Position numbers and translations under genes: made by a program
Source of the DNA: Takakia lepidozioides
Taxonomy: Eukaryota; Streptophyta; Takakiopsida; Takakiales; Takakiaceae
NCBI GenBank assembly: GCA_030704615.1
Contig: CM060733.1
Location: 24,366,001-24,430,000, forward strand
DNA length: 64,000 nt
Direction: 5' to 3'
The notes under the pieces: generated by a model
Databases searched by the model: none
Told to the model about the DNA's origin: nothing
The model's input: the letters and a program-made list of their open reading frames with translations, nothing else
Shown: piece by piece, positions 25,181 to 37,159 of the stretch
Layout: each line of letters opens with the position of its first letter
Numbering within the stretch: position 1 is the first letter of the stretch

Positions 25181-28100
25181 TTAAGAGCCATCTAGAGGGT
25201 TGTCTGCTTGGCATTTGGCATCTGTCTCCAACACTTCGAATTTGCTAGGGCTCCAATGACAAATAAGATGCAAGCGAAACGCAGCCATCTGGACTCCCAA
25301 AAGTCTCTGTTTTGTAAACGGAATGATTAGCAAAAGCACTTGTGGAGGTGAAATGGAGCATCATCTTCAAGACACATCAACTGAACATTGAAGAGGGAAG
25401 TCAACAAATCACTGTCCTTGAGGATCTTAGACAAAGACCAGAAGACAAGTGATGGGGAATACTGTGACAATGTCACACTGAGTTGACATTGCTGAGTGGC
25501 AGGTTGACAAGCAACTTTCATACCCTCAAATCACACAAGCGCCTTGATGTGGTCTGATGAAGTTGGCCCCCCAGTTCAAGGCATCTTACAGTACAGGAAC
25601 ACCCTTAGATGAAAGGATCAACAACGTACCAAGATCCGTGAAGCCTCTGGTGAGATGGCACCTCCATCTTTACATACAGTGTAATCTGCAATTAACTCCA
25701 CCACCCCTGCATCAAGCAAGAGAAAATGCAGCAGAGATATTAGTGCCAAGGAAGGGGAACTGGGAGAAGGGGATCAAGGCTCCAACATGGGGCGCCTGCT
25801 TACCTAGTCCCTTACCATAAAAGCCATCAAACTGCAAAAGATGTGGCATCGGTGAATAGGTCTGCCATGTTACATAATGCATCACAAGACCATCTGCACA
25901 TACACTTCACATATGGAAAATTCATCCCTACAAAATTACTTACTCCAGGAAATACATATCAGAAGCTGTGGAGATATTCTATTTCTCCCAACTTCTCATA
26001 CACAAAGTCAAACAGGTATGCGCATAGACCTCTATTAAGGCGCACAGGCATGCCCTGCTTGCGTAGAAATGGTTCCATATCATGGGTGAATTGCTCCAAT
26101 GGCCCCTCTTGCAACTCCACCTGCCATGATGTTTCATTTGTCCTTTATGCAGCCTCAATGGCAATGACCATGAAAAAAGCAAAGATACACCAAGACCTGC
26201 AGATCATAACAAAACTGTCCAGGTGGAAGCTTGGTGTGTGCTGGTGTGTGTGGTGACAGAGAGAATGTACTCATAAGACATTGTTTTCTGCCATAGACCC
26301 AGTTTGGGCGGTAGCGGAACAGTGACACAGAGAGAGAATGTACTCATGAGACATTTTCCACAGCCTTGTGGCCAGTTTCGGCAGAACTAGAGGGCACAGA
26401 AACTGCCTTTGTGAGGTGCTCACTCCGGAAGTGGGACTCACCTTGATATAAAAAAATATTTCGGGCTTTCCAGATATGCTCTAGAAAACTCTTCACACAA
26501 GGGTCGATCTGCTGTGTGAGCTTCCTAGCAATCAGACCCCAACAAGGCCAGGACTTTAGGCTCAGCCTCACGACTTTAATAGTTGGAGACAAAAAAGAAA
26601 GGTAGAAGATTGTACTGTCTCAGTGGCAAGGCTCCCAGTCCGTGCAAAATCGTACTCCTCAAACTCTTCAAATAACCTGTAAACAAAAACATAATAAGTG
26701 ATAAAACAATACCTACTGAAGACAGGTAACTCCAACCTGACCCTTATGAGTGAACCTATTGCTAGGGCTTTTCAGAGAGGACCAATAGATGGCTGACTAG
26801 TCACATATTTACACCTACAGAAAGAACTAGTGGTTGAAATCTTAGAGGCAGTGCACCTGTTTGTTGGTCTTGACATGAATATTACAGCATAACGATTGAT
26901 TCCAAGCAAAAAATGTGCAGTCGTTGGCAAGGGTGGACAATGTGGTCCAGCAATGTGACACCTGGCAATAACATTGCCTTCTAGGATTGAAATACTCTCA
27001 TACTTGGAACAGAGATGTGGCTCTAAAATCCTAAGAAAAAATCTAGATTGTTGTGCCACTTAAAGTCTAACTCTGAGATAGATCACTCTTCTGAGGTGCA
27101 CTACACTTTCAACTGTGTGTACATACCTGACAACTTCTTCCTTCGGTAGATTGGTAAAAAACAGGCCACAGTCCCCATGCAGCATCTGCACCGCCACCAT
27201 CAAACGCTATTTATATTCTTGAATGCTCTTATGGAATGCTATAGTAGTGATGTTTACATTGTTCAAGAGGAGGCTACCTCGCTGGCTTTGTGGATGCCCT
27301 CTTTGATCTCATCACCATCTGTCCGCCCCAGTGCAATTTGAAGTACCTTATTTGACCCCAGGAAAAATCTGCCCACACTCAGAAAACAGTTATATTCTTG
27401 GCAAGAGTCTATTGGAGAAATAAAATGGCAACATCATAGAAATAACAAACAACACAAAAACAAAGCCAACTGCACAGGCATCAGGAACAACCCCGTTTAA
27501 GCATTTCATATGCTATCTAAAGACAACCGTGAAGCTCCTGATTCGAAATACAACTTGTAGTTCCACAAGAATGTCTACCAATGACCCTCTTTCTGTGTCT
27601 TGTTGGTACAAGCATCTTTGCAATTGCAGTCTCCCACAACAAATTAAAAACACAAACCCATAGCTATCGATCTGTGCATCTTGTATTAATATACACGACT
27701 TAGTTTCTCATACATCCATGTAACACAACTAGAGACCATGCATGGCAGAGACTTCTACCTGCTACTATTTTTCAGCTTGTCCCTGAATTCCTTGAACTTG
27801 GTGTTGCGCATGTTTTCAAACGAGAAGATATAGAGTGACGAGTACTCATCGAGGCAATCACGCACTGTCTTCACCAGCGATTCTTTCTGCTCCTTGCCCT
27901 TCTTCTTTGTCTTGGACAACGTCACTGCAACAATTTCAAGTCACAGCCGTGTGATTCGCTGTCAGATTGCTGGTCGTGACAAGCTAGAGTAACCAACAAC
28001 CGCATGGTGGGAAGTTCATGAGTCCCAAGACCAAGAGGTTGTTTGGCTCTCACTATCAGAAGGGTTCGGTCAAAGACATGCTCCACGAATCTATCAGGTA

Positions 28101-28203
28101 CTCCAGCACTTACGCACTGACACAAATGCAAAACAAATATGATTTGAAACCAAACCATTCGACGGAGGCACTCACCGAGCTTGTTGCGCTTGGACTTCGG
28201 CAT
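25181..28203 (-). CDS. MRT4: MRT4, ribosome assembly factor (uL10/P0-like), 8 exons
   Basis: Nucleolar factor that holds the P-stalk site of pre-60S subunits until it is replaced by P0 (uL10). Exons on the minus strand: 28203-28176, 27924-27759, 27368-27278, 27185-27127, 26676-26616, 26120-26030, 25706-25630, 25306-25181. Every junction is GT-AG and phases agree, giving 232 residues, the usual MRT4 size. It starts MPKSKRNK and continues VTLSKTKKKGKEQKESLV, then NMRNTKFKEFR (rRNA-binding region), FFLGSNKVLQIALGR, GLFFTNLPKEEV, FARTGSLAT, EGPLEQFTHDMEPFLRKQGM and LNRGVVELIADYTV, and ends RLLGVQMAAFRLHLICHW plus a short acidic tail. Like other MRT4 proteins it lacks the acidic P0 end. Intron 5 holds a LINE-like fragment. 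A telo-box lies 107 nt upstream of the start. Confidence 0.94.
26245..26600 (-). mobile_element. LINE-like 3' fragment, copy 2 (in MRT4 intron 5)
   Basis: Same family as copy 1. The minus-strand frame reads SWPCWGLIARKLTQQIDPCVK and ends near ETGHKAVENVS. It lies between MRT4 exons 5 and 6, in the same direction as MRT4. Confidence 0.65.
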
Positions 28204-29380
28204 TTTCAAGAAATTACTTGCAAACCCAACACCCCCAGGCCGAAAGAACGAAGCTATGGAAGGAAGCACAGTCTTCACTTCCACCGGGTTGTCCTGGAAT
28301 TGTTGCTCAAAACCCTAACCATGGCATGGCTCCGCCAGTGTTTTCATTTCTGGCGAAATTTCGCAGTTTTTCGACCTCAGAAATAAATCGAATATTCTTT
28401 CGTAAATTCCCTATTTTCTCATGGATGAAATCGCCAAAATTCTCCAAAACAAATATAAATATTGGATGAATTCTCCTAATATGGATGATATACATGGATG
28501 AAAAGGAAGAAGAGGATGATTCTGTCCAAATTTTAGTGGATGAACAGAAAATATGGCTATTTCCTGCAAAACTCAGTCACAGCCACTCCTGTTATTTTCC
28601 CAAATTTGGCACATCGGCTGGTAGTTCAGCTGGTAAGTGCACGGTGTGTCGCCCTGGTGGTTCGGGGTTCAAACCCGCTGCCCTGCCCCTTGTGTGGGCT
28701 GGGCGTTGATCGTCCTGTAGGCCTCATGGCCCATAAATGAAAGGGAGTTAATTTTTCCCCCTCCTCAAGAGCCTGAATTGTGGGCCGTCGCTCCCAGGTT
28801 TCCTTTTCAAAAAACAAAAAACAAAAACAAAGAAAAACGAATTGAAAAAAAAAACACGTGTCATGTATGCTGAGCACCATGACTCTATGCATGGGTGCAT
28901 GGAGGGCATGATGGATGCATGTGAGCACGAGGGCATCTTCTTGAAACCGCAACCCTTCGTTGTTCTTTTGCTCCTCTCGTTTGTCGTCTGTGCATCGCCA
29001 TCGCCTCGTTTTGGGATCAGATCCCTCGTCTTCTTTCAAAGCTTTCACTTTCCCTGTGTCTGATTGTCTTGGCTGACTGCTGTAGCAAGGATAATCTCTC
29101 GAAAGCGGTTAAACACTTCTTTCTAGGGTTTTCTTTCTCGAAGGTGTTGTGGGACGCCCTGCTGCATCCAAGCTTTTCGAAAGTGCTGGTATTCTGCGCT
29201 TGAACGGGATTCGCATACTTCTTCGCCGCCATCCGTTGGAAGTACTTGCTCTCTTCACAATCATCGCCTCGGCCAACAGCGCTGCTTTTGATTGGTGCAT
29301 TTATTAGGGTTTCATTGGTTTGCCTTCAACTGGGATCGGCTACAGACGTGAGGTATTAGAGTGGGAATAAAGCAGGGACC
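28204..29380. promoter_or_regulatory. Divergent promoter region of MRT4 and ALY
   Basis: Nearly 1.2 kb between two outward-facing start codons. It carries a telo-box AAACCCTAA at 28310-28318 near MRT4 and TTAGGGTTT at 29304-29312 near ALY, plus a partial one (CTAGGGTTTT) at about 29124. Telo-boxes are known in plant promoters of ribosome and translation genes. A SINE-like element sits in the middle. Confidence 0.65.
28615..28855 (+). mobile_element. tRNA-derived SINE-like element
   Basis: A tRNA-like head has an A box (TAGTTCAGCTGG, about 28622) and a B box (GGGTTCAAACCC, about 28664). A non-tRNA body ends GGAGTTAATTTTTCCCC and is followed by an A-rich tail at 28808-28850. The order head, body, A-rich tail is that of plant SINEs. 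A piece resembling the body end recurs near 45250. No target duplication could be fixed. Confidence 0.6.
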
Positions 29381-32000
29381 ATGACAAGTGCGTTGGATAT
29401 GTCACTGGACGATTTGATCAAGAACAGCAAACCGGTGGGACGAGGACGAGGCGGCAGAGGTAACGGGGTCCGCAGAGGTGCTGCCAATGTTGGTGGCTAT
29501 GGGGCCACCAAGACAACCGGGCCAGCCCGCAGACAAATGATTCGGGCTACTGCTCGTCCTTCGCCTTACGCGACAGCCAAGGCAAGCAAGTGGCATCCCC
29601 TCAATTGCTTAACTTATTCGCCATGCCAGACAGCCTGTAGCATCCGTTGATGTAGACACTTGGGAAATAGCTACCAGTCAGACACAGATCCCTGAGAGTA
29701 CCAATGGTTTTTAAAGACATTTGCGATGATATGCGATGACACAGATACTCTGAAAGTACCAATGGTTTTGTAAAGGCAGACACTTTTCTTCCGTCTCGGG
29801 TTTAGGGCGAGTCTACTTTTGAAGACATGGTGTACGGAAGGGAGCGGGGTTTGTTTTGTGGATGCAATATGAAGAGAGGATTATTTGGGAGATCTATGGA
29901 CGTGCAGTGCTCCACCTGCCGGCTCTCATTTTTGACGGTCATTTGTAGTTCATCTTCGGCTGCACTGCTGGGGGCTACTTCTGATGAATGCAGTCAGCGC
30001 TTACAATTACGTACATATGTTGACCTTCTCTGCAGTGACTCAATATCCTGGGAGGAGGTATCCATAACTAATGTTCCCAGGATGTGGCTTAGGATGTGGC
30101 TTTTTCCTGCATCAGCGTCACTAATGCCGTTGCTATGTTCTGCACGGCTGTGGCGCGTCTGTGTGTCTCTGTTTGCTTTTACGTGCTCTTAGTGGGAGAG
30201 AATGTGCGAGAGAGACTGTGCTGATGGCCTATAGTTTGGCACGCAATGCCTATTTGTGTGTTTAATTTGTGGAAACAGTCCATTCGCCGGGCCACCAACA
30301 CTGCATGGCAGCATGATATGTATGAGGATGCTCCAGGTGTTATCCCTGCTGCAGCCAGGTCCACTGGGATTGAAACAGGGACTAAGCTCTACATCTCCAA
30401 TCTTGACTATGGAGTCTCCAATGAAGACATAAAGGTCAGTTTGCCACTTAACATTCTATTTGTGAATATTTCATGCTAGCCCTGTTATGATCCAGTGACA
30501 AGTTCCAGTGTGAAGGGACTTATTGTTGCCCTTGTCTTTTTCTTATCAGAGCCGACGCATGTAATTGGGAGTTAAACATAGTTTTGCTATTGCTCAAGGG
30601 CAACTTTTGAGAGAGTTTTGATGTAAGAGTGGCTTTAGAGAAGACGAAGTGGAAGCTGTTGAGTTTGCAAGTAAATCAAATACGGTTCCAGCTGTCTGTG
30701 ATCAGTAGGCAGCCTATTGACAAATTCATTAGGACCACTAGTGGTTGGCTGCATTGGGTAGAAAAGGACTTGCCTTGGGGCCCTAGCAGCTATTAACCTA
30801 AACAGGCTGGTGGTGGAGCTGCAGAATGTGCTTACACTCCAGGAATCATACGTCTTAGACAGCTTGTTCTACAAATCATGCGTCCTTGATATGCTTGCAT
30901 TGTTTCACGATGTTTGAGAGGGTCTGATTTGTTCTATTAAGTTTTGGGCTTGGAGCAGGAGCTCTTTCAAGAGGTTGGTGATTTGAAGCGCTGCTCAATC
31001 CATTATGACCGCAGCGGTCGTTCAAAGGTGAGGATCCTTTTTACTTTGGTGTCCCTGCTGTAGTCTTGTTGGAGGTAATGTTTCCCTTGTGGGGCTATGC
31101 TACCTGCAGATGATGTTTTTAATGACATTTCTGGTCTAACAAAAAAGTAGTTCTTGTTCTATGCTTCACAGGGTCTGTCAGAGTTGGTAAGCCTGTGTGA
31201 CAGCACAGTGGGTTAAACTGCTGAGGGTGAAAAATTTGTAACATCAGTCTGTAGCATGACAGAATTTTAAATGAAGATGTAGGCTTGCATTTGTATTTAT
31301 TGTGGTTTTGTAAACAAGCAGGGGACAGCAGAGGTAGTATTCTCAAGGAAAGCCGATGGTGTTGCTGCATTGAGGCGATACAACAATGTCCAGCTTGATG
31401 GAAAGGCAATGAAGATAGAACTCATTGGGACTAACCTGAGTACTGCCATCACAACAGCAATGGTCCGAGCTTCCAATGGAACACTTGCCACCAATCCCGG
31501 CCTGGGTGCTATTGTCATGGGGTATATTTCTGTACCTTGATGTGGTTGAAGTTGTTGGTTTGTCGTGTTTTGTGTTTTGTGGGGGTATTTTGCCAATGCT
31601 GGTTGGAAGAAATGTAGTCTAGCTAGTTTTCCTTATTTCTAAAGTTTATTTCCTTTCTGTTGAGGGAGGTTGGGAAGACATCTGAAAACTCAATCAGAAG
31701 TATAGCAGGCCAAGAAATGCTAGCTCATGCAGGGCCCACCTCTTTGTCTGTTGTCTCTATCTCCGTGTCGAAGATTATGGATGCAACAGCCTGATTGAAA
31801 GGTCTGAAATGTGTTTGTGCAGCACTTCGAACCGTGGGCGGGGCATTGTTGGCGGTAGACGTGGGGCCAGCGCGTATAGGGGTCGAGGGAGAGGCCGGGG
31901 TGCTGGTCGTGGCCGAGGAACAAATGGAGTAGAGAAAAGCGTGGAGGATTTGGATGCTGATTTGGAATCCTACCACGCAGAGGCTATGCAAATATCTTAG
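29381..32000 (+). CDS. ALY: ALY/REF mRNA export factor (THO complex subunit 4), 5 exons
   Basis: Nuclear RNA-binding adaptor of the TREX complex that passes mRNA to the export receptor. Exons: 29381-29581, 30279-30434, 30959-31027, 31322-31521, 31823-32000, giving 267 residues. It starts MTSALDMSLDDLIKNSK; DMSLDDLI is the N-terminal UAP56-binding motif. Next come an RG-rich stretch, AKSIRRATNTAWQHDMYED, an RRM from about residue 102 (TKLYISNLDYGV; RNP1-like GTAEVVFSR), a second RGG-rich block, and the C-terminal UAP56-binding motif DLDADLESYHAEAM. Intron 1 appears to be GC-AG (AAG|GCAAGC); the other introns are GT-AG and the frame closes exactly. It is divergent from MRT4 and convergent with the S66 peptidase gene. 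Confidence 0.95.
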
Positions 32001-32581
32001 TTTCTCTTTCTGTGGCTAGGAAATTCAATGGAGGCAGTGTGTGATTAGTTTGCCAATGAGTTTCCTTATTGGGGGGTTTGCATTATTGGGTGTGCAAGCA
32101 AAAGCTGGATTTCATATTTAAGCTTTAGCTGTGTTTGTAGGTGAGGATTAGAGTAAGCTATTGGCCAATCAGGTACTGCTTTCTGTTGGAAGGGTGGCAG
32201 ACCAGGCTCCATGCTGTCAAAAGTCTGTACCTTATTTTGGGTGTGAGAGTACACATGGGCAAAGGCTCTGATAGTCTGGTGTTCTGTTCATGTCTTAACT
32301 CCTCTATATAGTTTTGAGTTAACTTTGCTGAAAGGATGTTCTGAGCACTGTTTCCTAAGGCTTTGCCAGTGTTCTCCCTGGTCTTGTAAGTGGGCAAAGT
32401 TCAAGTGCTCATTTTGTGGTCATTTTTATACTCCCAATTCTGAACTTCAGCATACTCTGAGGACAGGATTTGTTTTCTTCCTTGAAGCAAACGAGGCAAC
32501 GCAGTGAAGGCCAATGGAGAGGAGATGACTGTCTTGTCACAAAATACTCTGGTTTATTCTTCTGTATAAGCTATAAACAGT
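32001..32581. other. Convergent 3' region between ALY and S66 peptidase
   Basis: Tail-to-tail spacer of 581 bp containing the two 3' UTRs; nothing else was recognised. Confidence 0.5.
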
Positions 32582-35500
32582 TCAAGCAAACTCCACATCA
32601 AAGGCTGTGGTTTCATCCTTTCTATGACTGACCTCACTACTGAATTTCAAGTTGTCTCTTGTTGTGTGCTCAACACAAGCATTTGCCACCTGCAACTCAC
32701 ATCTGTTCATGTCAACTTCCACTACAGCACCCAACGCAATAGCTCTGTTATCAATTGTGTGCCCAATTGGGAGGCCAGCCAGCACTGGCAGATCAAGAGG
32801 CAACTCCATTTCCTGAAGCCAGAACCAATCCTCCCCCCTCTTCTTGCTGCCCAACTTCTTGTCCTGCTCCACCATGTTGGCTGAAAAAACATGCACAAAC
32901 CAAAAGTTCTCACCAGGGCCAAAACTGCAGCCCATCTCCAACTCAGCAATCTTTAAAGAGTTAACAGAGTCATACATGTTTGATGGTCCACTTGAAAAGA
33001 GTCACCAAAATCACCAAGAACAAGAGCTGCCAAATTGTGCAGTACTTGTTGGCCTCCTGCTGCTGATATCAGTTGTGTGAACATGTGGTCAAGCCTATAT
33101 GCTGCTTCATTCACTGATGAAACACCCCAAGGATTAAATATTGACTCCTGCCAAAGCAAGCATAAACCATGGGTTTCTTTCACCCTGAAGGGCTACTACC
33201 TTCCCTTTGGAAGGTGGATGCCTTGGGTTGGCCAAACCTCCCCTAATGGGTGACATCTAACATTGTGTCATGCTCACAAATTATCATTGAACAAAGCGAT
33301 GTCTGAATGGAATGTGAGTCAAAGGGATATCAAAATATAGAAGGTGTGTCTAGATATTGCTTGGCAAACAGAACCAAATATTTTGAATGTACATTGACAT
33401 GAAGAACAAACCTACCATCTTCCAAGAGGAGAACACTGCCACACAGATTTTCTTGCCAAGGGGTTCCAGCGAGGGAGGTTACTACAGTCATATTTCCCCC
33501 AACCAGACGCCCCTGAACTACCCCATTTGTTTTGACAGCCCTTCCGATCTGCAAACACCACCCCTGCACCTTGAATGTCAAAACTTTGTAAGCTTTCCCT
33601 AGCATGGATTACTTACATGAAGAGTTCCAGATGCAATATTAAATGGAAATGCATGAGCTTTTCCATATGGGCTGACTGGGTCAAAAGGACGTATGCAATT
33701 TTGAAAAAGTGGCTGAACATCATGTTGGTACATTATCAACAAATGGATCAAATTGGAAACTTTTGTTGTGAATGTACCTTAAGGGGGGGACAAGCAGCTT
33801 GAACTGTTGGAGCAAACAAAGCAAGAGCCTCCTTGCTCTCCTCTACCAATAGAGAAGTGGCAGGCTTGGGAGTGTGGAAGGTCACATATCCAGGCACGGC
33901 CCTTCTCATCAGACTGCACATTTATGGGTCAACATGTTCCAAACTCAGCCCTCGAGCCCCTTTGAGCATGGACTGCTTTGAGATGAAGGGCATTTGCACT
34001 AAACCCCAGAACTCATGTGTCAAAATGCTGGTTTGTAGAGAAGCTTCGTAGAGATTTCTGAGATAAAAGCTGTACTTATTATACCTCTGGAGAGAATGTG
34101 GCTTCTACTAGTGTTGTAACCACCATCTTCCTGAGCAGAGCAGAGCTTTAACAATTAAAGAAGCAGTGTATTGCTCCAGAAAGACAAAGCTGTTGTTGAA
34201 ACTTGCAAGGCCCATGCATGATTTTGAGAAGCACTGTAATGTAGAAATGCAGAGTCGACATGTGAGGGAGAACTTCTGTCATGAGGAAACAGTCCACTTT
34301 AGATATACCTTCCATGTTTGTTAAGAGATTGGGTATGGTACTATAATGTAAGCATGTATACATACCTCCAATGGAGACTTTTGTCCAGGATAATATATAT
34401 GATGTCACAATACCCTACAATTGCAATCATCCTCCTCCCAAAGAGGTTCAGTTGAGAAACATTGAAATTGGATACATGAGCTCTAGGTTGAAAGATACAA
34501 ATACCAGTTTTGGAAGCTTGCATTTTGGTTGGAGAAAATGTGAACATTTACAAAATGACTACACAAAATAGGATTTTGGGGTGTAGAGAAACCTTTGAAG
34601 AGCGCTTGTCAATCACAGACTAGTCACAAGGTAATGACAGGCAAGCCCAGCAGAGGAAAGAGGCTCACATGAACTGGATTCCACATTGGAGGCCATTCTC
34701 ACTCTCTGACATGCAACGACAGAGGTCTCACATCCTGGGTGCAGCTCTGAGAGTGAAAATAATGCTCAGTGGAGGGTGAGCCTTGAATTCATTAGCTGCA
34801 CTCAGATTGCAACGGGCCTAGGGCCTATGGTTTGTCGGATTATGACAAACAGAAGAAAAAAATAACACAATAGGGTTAAGCACTGGCATTGAGGAAGCAG
34901 ATGAAGTACCGGTGTAGGGCACTGATGTCAGAGAAGCCAAAGAAACGCTTATGAGGAATATTGTGTGGGCCAAGATTGTGCGGGGGCAATTTGTGGAGTA
35001 ACCGTGTGCATCCATACCCAACTTTTGCACACACACCTGCCGCCAGAGTAGGGTCATCAAATACTTCCACCAAAGCTTCTGCTCGCTCCTCATCGGAACC
35101 TGCAAGATGTCCGTGCTGTGCAAGCACCTGGCGGTGTACCACTGGTTCTAGACCCCTTCCCGCCAGACCCACAGGATATGCGATTCTGAAGTGTACACTT
35201 GTAAAGATAGCATATTCACAAGAATGAAAATGGAACAAACTATGTAACGCCCAGGGACCTGAATGGGTGGGCCACGGTATGAAAGAGCCTCGATAATACG
35301 AGCTAAAGGGTTCAATCAAACAAACAGACTCGATGTAGAACGGATACATGTGTATATAAAATAAATGCGAAGCAAAGTAGCATATTGTAATTCTCCAAAC
35401 CTAGTCACAAAACTGAGACTTTTGGCTCACCCTCGAGACTTTCAAAGCTGGTAAACAGAGGTACAGGTAAACAGAGGTACATGCACAATTCCTTGATGGA

Positions 35501-35814
35501 TTTGAAGAGGACGTCTCTCTGGGTGAGAGTACCCAGGACAATGAATCAGGAAGTGAATGCCCACACAACGGGCAATTGCAATCGCCCTCTCCTATCTGCT
35601 TCTGTTTGCTGTTAAAAGGTAGGCTTCCCTGAGTTGAGAGCGAGTGAGAGACAGAGACAGACAGCAGGAGCACAAGAGGGCAATGCCGTCATCAAGAAGC
35701 CAGGCCGGCCGGCGCCACAATGCTCACTCTGTCTCCTTTCTTCACCGCAGGGGGCACCACCATCTCCATTGACAGACCACAGTAGGCACCATCTACAGTG
35801 CTTGGAATCTTCAT
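32582..35814 (-). CDS. LD-carboxypeptidase-like serine peptidase (family S66), 7 or more exons
   Basis: Peptidase S66 enzymes (LdcA, MccF) remove the terminal D-residue from murein tetrapeptides or cleave related amide bonds. Exons on the minus strand: about 35814-35722 (start, MKIPSTVDGAYC; core VKKGDRVSIVAPAG), 35185-34910, 33913-33778, 33712-33617, 33548-33416, 33113-32992, 32812-32582. Exons 2-7 have GT-AG ends and matching phases. Family features in order: LAGSDEERA, GYGCTRLL, the nucleophile elbow RFFGFSDISALH (Ser), VVQGRLVGGNMTVVTSLAGTP, LLLEDVNEAAYRLDHMFTQL (acid), LVLGDFGDS and LPIGHTIDNRAIALGA (His). The Ser-Glu-His set therefore looks complete. Exon 1 lacks a usable GT donor before an in-frame stop, so exon 1 is uncertain, a micro-exon is missed, or the gene is damaged. 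No clear transit peptide is visible. A LINE-like piece lies in intron 1. Confidence 0.88.
35405..35650 (-). mobile_element. LINE-like 3' fragment, copy 3 (in S66 peptidase intron 1)
   Basis: The minus strand encodes a CPLCG zinc knuckle followed, after a frame change, by FIVLGTLTQRDVLFKS. This aligns with HFLIHCPGYSHQRVTLFR in copy 4. It is the shortest copy and the only one with the CxxC pair preserved. Confidence 0.55.
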
Positions 35815-37159
35815 CGTCTCTGATCCCAGTTGGCACGCGCTGAAGTGGGGCTCCCGCGCGGTTGGTTGCTCAGTTTCATGTGAAGAAGCAGTTAGAGAAA
35901 ACTGTTACAGTTAGGGAGTGTGAAGAGTGTTAAGGGTCGCTAACGAGTGCACCTACCTTGTTAGTTACAGGACGCTCAGTTATGTTCGCGTGAAATCGTT
36001 CCTGCCTCAGTCTTCGCTCAAACGGCGCGCGGAACGGTGCGTGGCTGTCCCGAGAAGACGACGAAGGGTTGGTACAGCCGCAACCAAATTACAATGCCGC
36101 CCCCGATCTCTCCCTTGTTTTCCCTCTACATATTCGTGTGCGTGTGTCTCATAGAGCGAGGGAAGGAGAGAGGGAGAGAAACGAAAGAGAGTGCGTGATT
36201 TTACGTGGCTGGGGATGTTTTTCAAGAATTGGCCTCTAGCTGATCAATCCCCTCGTGTGTTTGGATAACACTGTTTCCTGGAGAGTGATATGAATGTTAC
36301 AATCATTAGCTGAGTTCTCGATCATCTGTCAGAGCTCGGTGTGGTTTCTGTGAGTTAACTCTCTGAGAATTGCATCTTGTCGTGGAGTGTGGAGTTTGTT
36401 CGGAGTCTTGATGAGGTCACAGGAGCGGCCGATTGGAGTATGTGAATTTAATATAAGGTTTGAGGAGCTTTGAGGTTGTTTAGATTGTGTTGTTCGATTC
36501 GAAATAGATTCCAGTGTGACATCCATCCGGAAGGGTTTTCGTATCCTAAGAATATTTGTTGTATTTGTGGTTGATGCAGTGGATCTGTCGATGGAGATGG
36601 CTGTTTGAATTGGGAAACTTTGATGTGTCTCATTCGATGCGGTACCATCCTTCACCGGGGGCCACTGGATGGACTTCTACCGGTTGGCACACTCATTCGG
36701 TGTTGATAACTGTGATGCTCAACGGTAGTGGCCAAAGATTCGAGCGATGGAAATTTGTGACACCGAAACTCTGGAGGCCAGGTAACTACACAATGTATTT
36801 TGTTGGAGTGATGAAGATTGTTCTGAACAGTGTAAGTTTCCAAGTTTAGAAAAACGACTGCTGAGGATTCCAAATCACGTGTATGGAAGACCCCATTTTC
36901 GAGCCTGTCCTTTCATCTCTCTCTTTTTACCACGTAGAGGCTGAAAAGCCTTGGACTACTTTAGCACAGCAAAGCTCTGGAGCATCACATCATTGGAGAT
37001 ATACGTGGGAGAGTGAAGCCAAGCAACGGTAGTCATTTAGTAGCCAGCTAAAGTTGCCATAAAGGCAGCCTGTTTGTGTTTGCAAATGTAGACTTCAGCT
37101 GTCCAGGTAGTGGTCTGATGCAGAAAGGCAACTGACAGAAATGTGTTTTCACTGCACAG
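35815..37159. promoter_or_regulatory. Region between S66 peptidase and LRR-WD40 genes
   Basis: Divergent spacer that probably holds both promoters and the missing first exon or exons of the LRR-WD40 gene. A strong donor-like GTAAGT occurs at 36831. No start codon could be assigned with confidence. Confidence 0.35.

Noticed and set aside
36556-36849. 97-codon plus-strand open frame before the LRR-WD40 gene
   Set aside because: It ends at a good GTAAGT donor, but its phase does not fit the next exon and no domain is visible, so it was not used as the first exon.
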